Assembly: GCF_016907775.1 (NCBI RefSeq)
Contig: NZ_JAFBCO010000001.1
Coordinates: 186,001-250,000 of the forward strand
Direction: 5' to 3'
Length of the DNA: 64,000 nucleotides
Origin: Pseudoglutamicibacter cumminsii
Lineage (GTDB): Bacteria; Actinomycetota; Actinomycetes; Actinomycetales; Micrococcaceae
Shown here: positions 60,446-64,000 of the stretch, piece by piece
How positions within the stretch are numbered: the stretch's first letter is position 1
Layout: every line of letters begins with the position of its first letter
Made by a program: the position numbers and the translations under genes
Notes under the pieces: model-generated
The model's database searches: none
Seen by the model: only the letters and a program-made list of their open reading frames with translations
Told to the model about the DNA's origin: nothing

Positions 60446-61207
60446 ATGACATCAACAGTTGAGACGGATACCACACCCGTTGTTTCCCTCAAAGAGGTCA
60501 ACAAACACTACGGCCCACTTCACGTCCTGCGCGACATCAACCTAGACGTCCACCGCGGTGAAGTGGTTGTCGTCCTCGGCCCTTCTGGCTCCGGTAAGTC
60601 CACGATGTGCCGGACGATCAACCGCCTCGAAACCATCGACAACGGTGAGATCCTCATCAACGGCAAGAAGCTTCCTCAGGAAGGCAAGGCGCTCGCCAAG
60701 CTACGTGCCGACGTCGGAATGGTTTTCCAGTCCTTCAACCTCTTCGCCAACAAGACCATTCAGGACAACGTGACCCTCGGCCCCGTCAAGGTTCGCGGCG
60801 TCAAGCCTGCTGAAGCGAAGAAGGAAGCCCTCGAACTGCTCAACCGAGTGGGTGTGGGCAACCAAGCCAACAAGATGCCATCGCAGCTTTCCGGCGGTCA
60901 GCAGCAGCGCGTCGCCATCGCCCGCGCACTGGCCATGAAGCCTGAAGTCATGCTCTTCGACGAACCTACCTCGGCACTCGACCCCGAGATGATCACCGAA
61001 GTGCTCGACATCATGATCCAGCTCGCCAAGTCCGGCATGACGATGATCGTCGTGACCCACGAAATGGGCTTCGCCCGCAAAGCCGCAGACCGCATCGTGT
61101 TCATGGCAGACGGCGAAATCGTCGAAGAAGCAACCCCAGAAGAGTTCTTCACCAACCCGCAAACCGACCGGGCTAAAGACTTCCTCTCCAAGCTCATCAC
61201 TCACTAA
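60446..61207 (+). CDS. gluA: Glutamate-type amino acid ABC transporter ATP-binding protein
   Basis: A 253-residue polar-amino-acid ATPase: Walker [10 protein letters not shown], a Q-loop in [12 protein letters not shown], signature LSGGQQQR, Walker [13 protein letters not shown] and H-loop [12 protein letters not shown]. It is first in a four-gene operon whose products match corynebacterial GluABCD. It powers uptake of glutamate or a related acidic/polar amino acid; the specificity is inferred from the operon type. Confidence 0.93.
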   Translation: MTSTVETDTTPVVSLKEVNKHYGPLHVLRDINLDVHRGEVVVVLGPSGSGKSTMCRTINRLETIDNGEILINGKKLPQEGKALAKLRADVGMVFQSFNLFANKTIQDNVTLGPVKVRGVKPAEAKKEALELLNRVGVGNQANKMPSQLSGGQQQRVAIARALAMKPEVMLFDEPTSALDPEMITEVLDIMIQLAKSGMTMIVVTHEMGFARKAADRIVFMADGEIVEEATPEEFFTNPQTDRAKDFLSKLITH

Positions 61208-61241
61208 CTCCCCACCCCGGGGGCCTAGAAAGGAAACACCC

Positions 61242-62144
61242 ATGGCTTTCTCATTCACCCGCCGCGGTAAGCGCGCAAGCGCTGTATTCGCGACGCTCGC
61301 AGCAGCATCACTCGCTCTCACCGCATGCGGCGGTGGCGAAGGCGAAGCAGAGCACGTAGACCTCGACGCTAAGAAGGACGTCAAGATCGAAGGCTCGAAG
61401 ACCTTCGACAAGATCTCCAAGGACGGCAAGGTCGTCATCGGCGTCAAGGAAGACCAGCCAGGCCTCGGCTACCTCGACGCCGCAAGCGGCGAGCGCTCCG
61501 GCTTCGACATCGAAATCGCCCGCTGGATGGCCGCTGAGCTCGGCATCGAATCCGACAAGATCGAATACAAGGTCGTGGACTCGGCAAACCGTGAGCAGGC
61601 GCTCTCCAACGGTGACGTTGACCTGTACGTCGGCACCTACTCGATCACCGACAAGCGCAAGCAGCAGGTCGGCTTCGTCGGCCCATACTTCCTGACCGGC
61701 CAGGGCCTGCTCGTCAAGAAGGACGACGACAGCATCAAGTCCGAAAAGGACCTCAAGGGCAAGACCGTATGCTCCGCAACCGGTTCGACCCCACTGCAGA
61801 ACATTGAAGAAAACTTCAAGGACACCAAGGCCGTGGGTATGGACAAGTACTCGGCATGTGTCTCCGCCCTCATGGACGGAAACGTTGATGCTGTGACCAC
61901 CGACCAGGCGATCCTGCTCGGCTACGCATCCAACGACCCAGACAACCTCAAGGTTGTCGGCGAGCCATTCACCGAGGAACGCTACGGCGTTGGTATCCCT
62001 AAGGGCGACACCGCGCTGTGCACCGCTCTGACCGAATCGCTGACCTCCGAGGACGGCAAGAAGACGTGGACCAAGATCTACGACGCAACTCTTGGTAAGT
62101 CCGGCACCGAGGTCGAACAGCCTGAGCCAGACAAGTGCAACTAA
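61242..62144 (+). CDS. gluB: Glutamate-binding lipoprotein (solute-binding protein)
   Basis: A 300-residue precursor. The signal peptide ends in the lipobox LTACGGG at Cys near 29. The mature part is an SBP family 3 fold with VIGVKEDQPGLGYLDA, SGFDIEIARWMAAELGI and VDLYVGTYSIT. It presents the amino acid to GluCD. It starts 34 bp after gluA behind GAAAGGA, so it belongs to the same operon. Confidence 0.93.
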   Translation: MAFSFTRRGKRASAVFATLAAASLALTACGGGEGEAEHVDLDAKKDVKIEGSKTFDKISKDGKVVIGVKEDQPGLGYLDAASGERSGFDIEIARWMAAELGIESDKIEYKVVDSANREQALSNGDVDLYVGTYSITDKRKQQVGFVGPYFLTGQGLLVKKDDDSIKSEKDLKGKTVCSATGSTPLQNIEENFKDTKAVGMDKYSACVSALMDGNVDAVTTDQAILLGYASNDPDNLKVVGEPFTEERYGVGIPKGDTALCTALTESLTSEDGKKTWTKIYDATLGKSGTEVEQPEPDKCN

Positions 62145-62175
62145 ACCGCTGATCACGTTTACAGCGTGACATGGA

Positions 62176-62215
62176 GGAAGGCGGCTCGGGCGCTCAGAAC
62201 TCGAGCCGCCTTTCC
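62176..62215 (+). terminator. Intercistronic hairpin between gluB and gluC
   Basis: AAGGCGGCTCG pairs with CGAGCCGCCTT, extended by GG/CC, with TTTCCC at the foot. It lies 30 bp after the gluB stop. Such hairpins usually weaken transcription or protect mRNA, giving more binding protein than permease. Confidence 0.65.
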
Positions 62216-62314
62216 CATGAAAACAGCACACTCTGACCCTTCTGGTCAGCCCTACACAGATAAACCGGGCACGCAAAGCCCAGCAGCCCCCTCAGGCAGA
62301 CAAGGAGCGCACAC

Positions 62315-62998
62315 ATGGACGCGCTAGCCGAGTTCTGGCGAGTACTCACCGACAACAGCGACATATACATCCGCGGTTTCAAGATGACTCTGTGGCTCTT
62401 CGTGGTCTCGGGCATCGGTTCCCTCATCCTCGGCACGATCGTCGGCGCGATGCGGGTCTCCCCCGTTCCTGTGATGCGCGCGGTAGGAACGTTCTACGTC
62501 AACGCGGTCCGTAACACCCCGCTGACGTTGATCCTCATGTTCTTCGCCCTCGGGTACCCCAAACTCGCATCAAGCAGCAGCTCAGTCCTACCCAAGCTGG
62601 ACTTCGTTCAGCTCGCGATGGTCGGCCTGACCCTCTACACCGCGACCTACGTCGCGGAAGCTCTGCGTTCGGGTATCAACACCGTACCGTTGGGGCAAGC
62701 GGAAGCCGCCCGCGCCGTCGGGCTCACGTTCGGTCAGTCGATGACGCAGATCATCCTGCCGCAGGCTTTCCGCGCAACCGTGCCACCCATGTTCTCGGTG
62801 CTCATCGCGTTGCTGAAAAACACGACGGTCGCGGCAGCTTTCGGTGTGGTTGAGGCTGGAACGATCCGCCAGTACCTCTCGGAACGCTCCGAACCTCAGT
62901 TGCAGGGCCTCATCTGGGTCGCCATCATCTTCGTGGTGCTCGTGATGTTCCTGTCGATGCTGCAACGGTACTTCGAACGTAAGTGGAAGGTGGCATAA
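62315..62998 (+). CDS. gluC: Glutamate ABC transporter permease GluC
   Basis: A 227-residue membrane protein with five helices of the HisM/GltJ family and the EAA loop EALRSGINTVPLGQAEAARAVG. It starts behind AAGGAG at 62315. It pairs with GluD as a heterodimer channel fed by GluB. Confidence 0.92.
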   Translation: MDALAEFWRVLTDNSDIYIRGFKMTLWLFVVSGIGSLILGTIVGAMRVSPVPVMRAVGTFYVNAVRNTPLTLILMFFALGYPKLASSSSSVLPKLDFVQLAMVGLTLYTATYVAEALRSGINTVPLGQAEAARAVGLTFGQSMTQIILPQAFRATVPPMFSVLIALLKNTTVAAAFGVVEAGTIRQYLSERSEPQLQGLIWVAIIFVVLVMFLSMLQRYFERKWKVA

Positions 62999-63000
62999 CC

Positions 63001-63855
63001 ATGGCGGCTTCAGTTCTCTACGACCAGCCTGGCCCACGCGCCAAAGTCCGCAACCGCATCCTCGCGGTCGCCACCATCCTGGTAGTTGCCGGGATTGTCT
63101 GGTTCATCATCAGCCAGTTCGCCGCGGCCGGTCAGTTCGCTCCGCAAAAGTGGGCGTTCCTTCAGTCCCCACGCATCGTGCAGGGCTTCGTGCAGGGCGC
63201 GCTCAACACTCTGACCGCGTTCGGGCTTGCTGCTGTGCTGTCGCTTGCGCTCGGATTCATCCTCGCGGTTGGGCGTCTTTCGGATCACGCATGGGTGCGT
63301 GCGATCTTCTCGTTCCTCGTTGAGACGTTCCGTGCGATCCCGCTGCTGATCCTCATGATGTTGCTCTACTACGGCCTCCCAACGATCGACATCAAGCTGA
63401 CGCCGTTCACGGCTGTCGTGATCGCTCTGACCGCCTACAACGGGTCGGTTCTGGCGGAGGCGATCCGCGCAGGTGTTGTCTCGTTGCCGAAGGGGCAAGC
63501 GGAAGCCGCGTACGCCGTCGGTATGCGTAAGTACCAGGTCATGACCCTGATCTTGCTGCCGCAGGCCGTGAAGTCGATGCTGCCGGTCATCATCTCCCAG
63601 CTCGTTGTGGCTCTCAAGGACACCGCGCTTGGTTTCGTGATCACGTACCAGGAGCTGCTGTACCAGGTGAAGCTCATCGGCAACCAGATCTCCTACGGCT
63701 ATCCGCTGATCCCTGCAGCGATCGTCGGCGCGGTCATGTACATCGGCTTGTGCCTCATCCTCTCCGGTGTTGCACGCTACGCCGAATACCGCATCAACAA
63801 GCAGCCAGGTACTAAGAAGGCTCGCGCGAAGATGGAAAGCGTCCAAGCCTCCTAA
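63001..63855 (+). CDS. gluD: Glutamate ABC transporter permease GluD
   Basis: A 284-residue membrane permease with five to six helices and the EAA loop AEAIRAGVVSLPKGQAEAAYAVG. ATG 63001 lies two bases after the gluC stop, behind GGAAGG; the in-frame TTG/GTG upstream would overlap gluC. The C-terminus is basic (KKARAKMES). Its stop is repeated downstream at 63863. Confidence 0.92.
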   Translation: MAASVLYDQPGPRAKVRNRILAVATILVVAGIVWFIISQFAAAGQFAPQKWAFLQSPRIVQGFVQGALNTLTAFGLAAVLSLALGFILAVGRLSDHAWVRAIFSFLVETFRAIPLLILMMLLYYGLPTIDIKLTPFTAVVIALTAYNGSVLAEAIRAGVVSLPKGQAEAAYAVGMRKYQVMTLILLPQAVKSMLPVIISQLVVALKDTALGFVITYQELLYQVKLIGNQISYGYPLIPAAIVGAVMYIGLCLILSGVARYAEYRINKQPGTKKARAKMESVQAS

Positions 63856-63873
63856 CTGGGCAGCTTCCTAACT
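63847..63873. repeat. 16-bp stop-codon echo after gluD
   Basis: GCCTCCTAACT, containing the gluD TAA, recurs as GCTTCCTAACT 16 bp later, 10 of 11 bases identical and again with TAA. Confidence 0.7.
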
Positions 63874-64000
63874 CCGCGGCCGTATAGTCCCGCGCGGGCG
63901 TTACGTCGATGCGCCGCGTGATTCCGCTGCGCCGCTTAGCTTGGCCATAACCGACCAGCTGGGTGGCGCATCGGCTGTTTAATGCCGGTTAGTTCGTGTG
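63874..64000. other. Intergenic end of window, no gene seen
   Basis: About 130 bp after gluD with no open frame or clear terminator. Confidence 0.5.

Overview
The window is chromosomal DNA from a high-GC Gram-positive actinobacterium, most likely of the family Micrococcaceae (Arthrobacter / Pseudoglutamicibacter-like). The evidence is a conserved actinobacterial gene run: a UPF0182 membrane protein, a YlbL-type PDZ/Lon protease, a TIGR03624-type zincin-like protein, UvrD2 with an HRDC domain, NudC, AdnA/AdnB, DUF3107, DUF3117, Mrp next to TatB, and a gluABCD transporter. The genus is inferred, not proven.

Layout. (1) 1-3.3 kb is accessory debris: an IS30 element inside an IS3 orfA that itself sits inside another IS3 orfA, an intact alpha/beta hydrolase, broken prophage lysis genes and a small zinc-ribbon gene with an in-frame TGA. 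(2) 3.4-7.1 kb is an intact recombination module: a HTH/Cys-cluster protein, a SHOCT-like small protein and two tandem large serine recombinases. (3) 7.1-16.3 kb mixes decayed genes (a lipoprotein/DUF1524 chimera, arsC, an EamA exporter, a topoisomerase IB tail, the N-terminal half of an MmeI-like enzyme) with two intact loci: an IrtAB-type siderophore importer behind a good IdeR/DtxR box, and a TIR-like (DUF4062-type) protein that may be a defence effector. (4) 16.5-20.4 kb is an ABC-2 exporter with its own histidine kinase, response regulator and a cupin gene. (5) 20.4-26.4 kb holds secreted or surface proteins (a DUF6973-like fragment, two lipoproteins, a permuted papain-like amidase domain fused to a transposase OrfA, a coiled-coil Lys/Pro-rich surface protein) split by three nested insertion sequences. 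(6) From the initiator tRNA at 26.8 kb to the right edge, the DNA is conserved core genome.

Core functions: DNA repair and recombination (UvrD2, AdnAB, an alkyltransferase-like protein, a DnaQ-like exonuclease), RNA metabolism (DEAD-box helicase), NAD(H) quality control (NudC), proteolysis (YlbL, aminopeptidase P), Fe-S assembly (Mrp), Tat export (TatB), and glutamate-type amino acid uptake (GluABCD, first gene possibly leaderless). Gene ends are very tight, with ATGA and ATGCTAG overlaps between adnA, adnB and the gene before them.

Most unusual observations: (a) at many core gene 3' ends a short segment containing the stop codon is tandemly repeated every 10-20 bp; (b) an IS3 transposase N-terminus is fused in frame to a permuted NlpC/YiiX-like amidase domain; (c) an intact reading frame encodes a HemC-like protein without the cofactor cysteine or most of domain 1; (d) a TIR-like protein interrupts a topoisomerase IB gene beside a truncated type IIL restriction-modification gene. 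I saw no CRISPR array and no rRNA.
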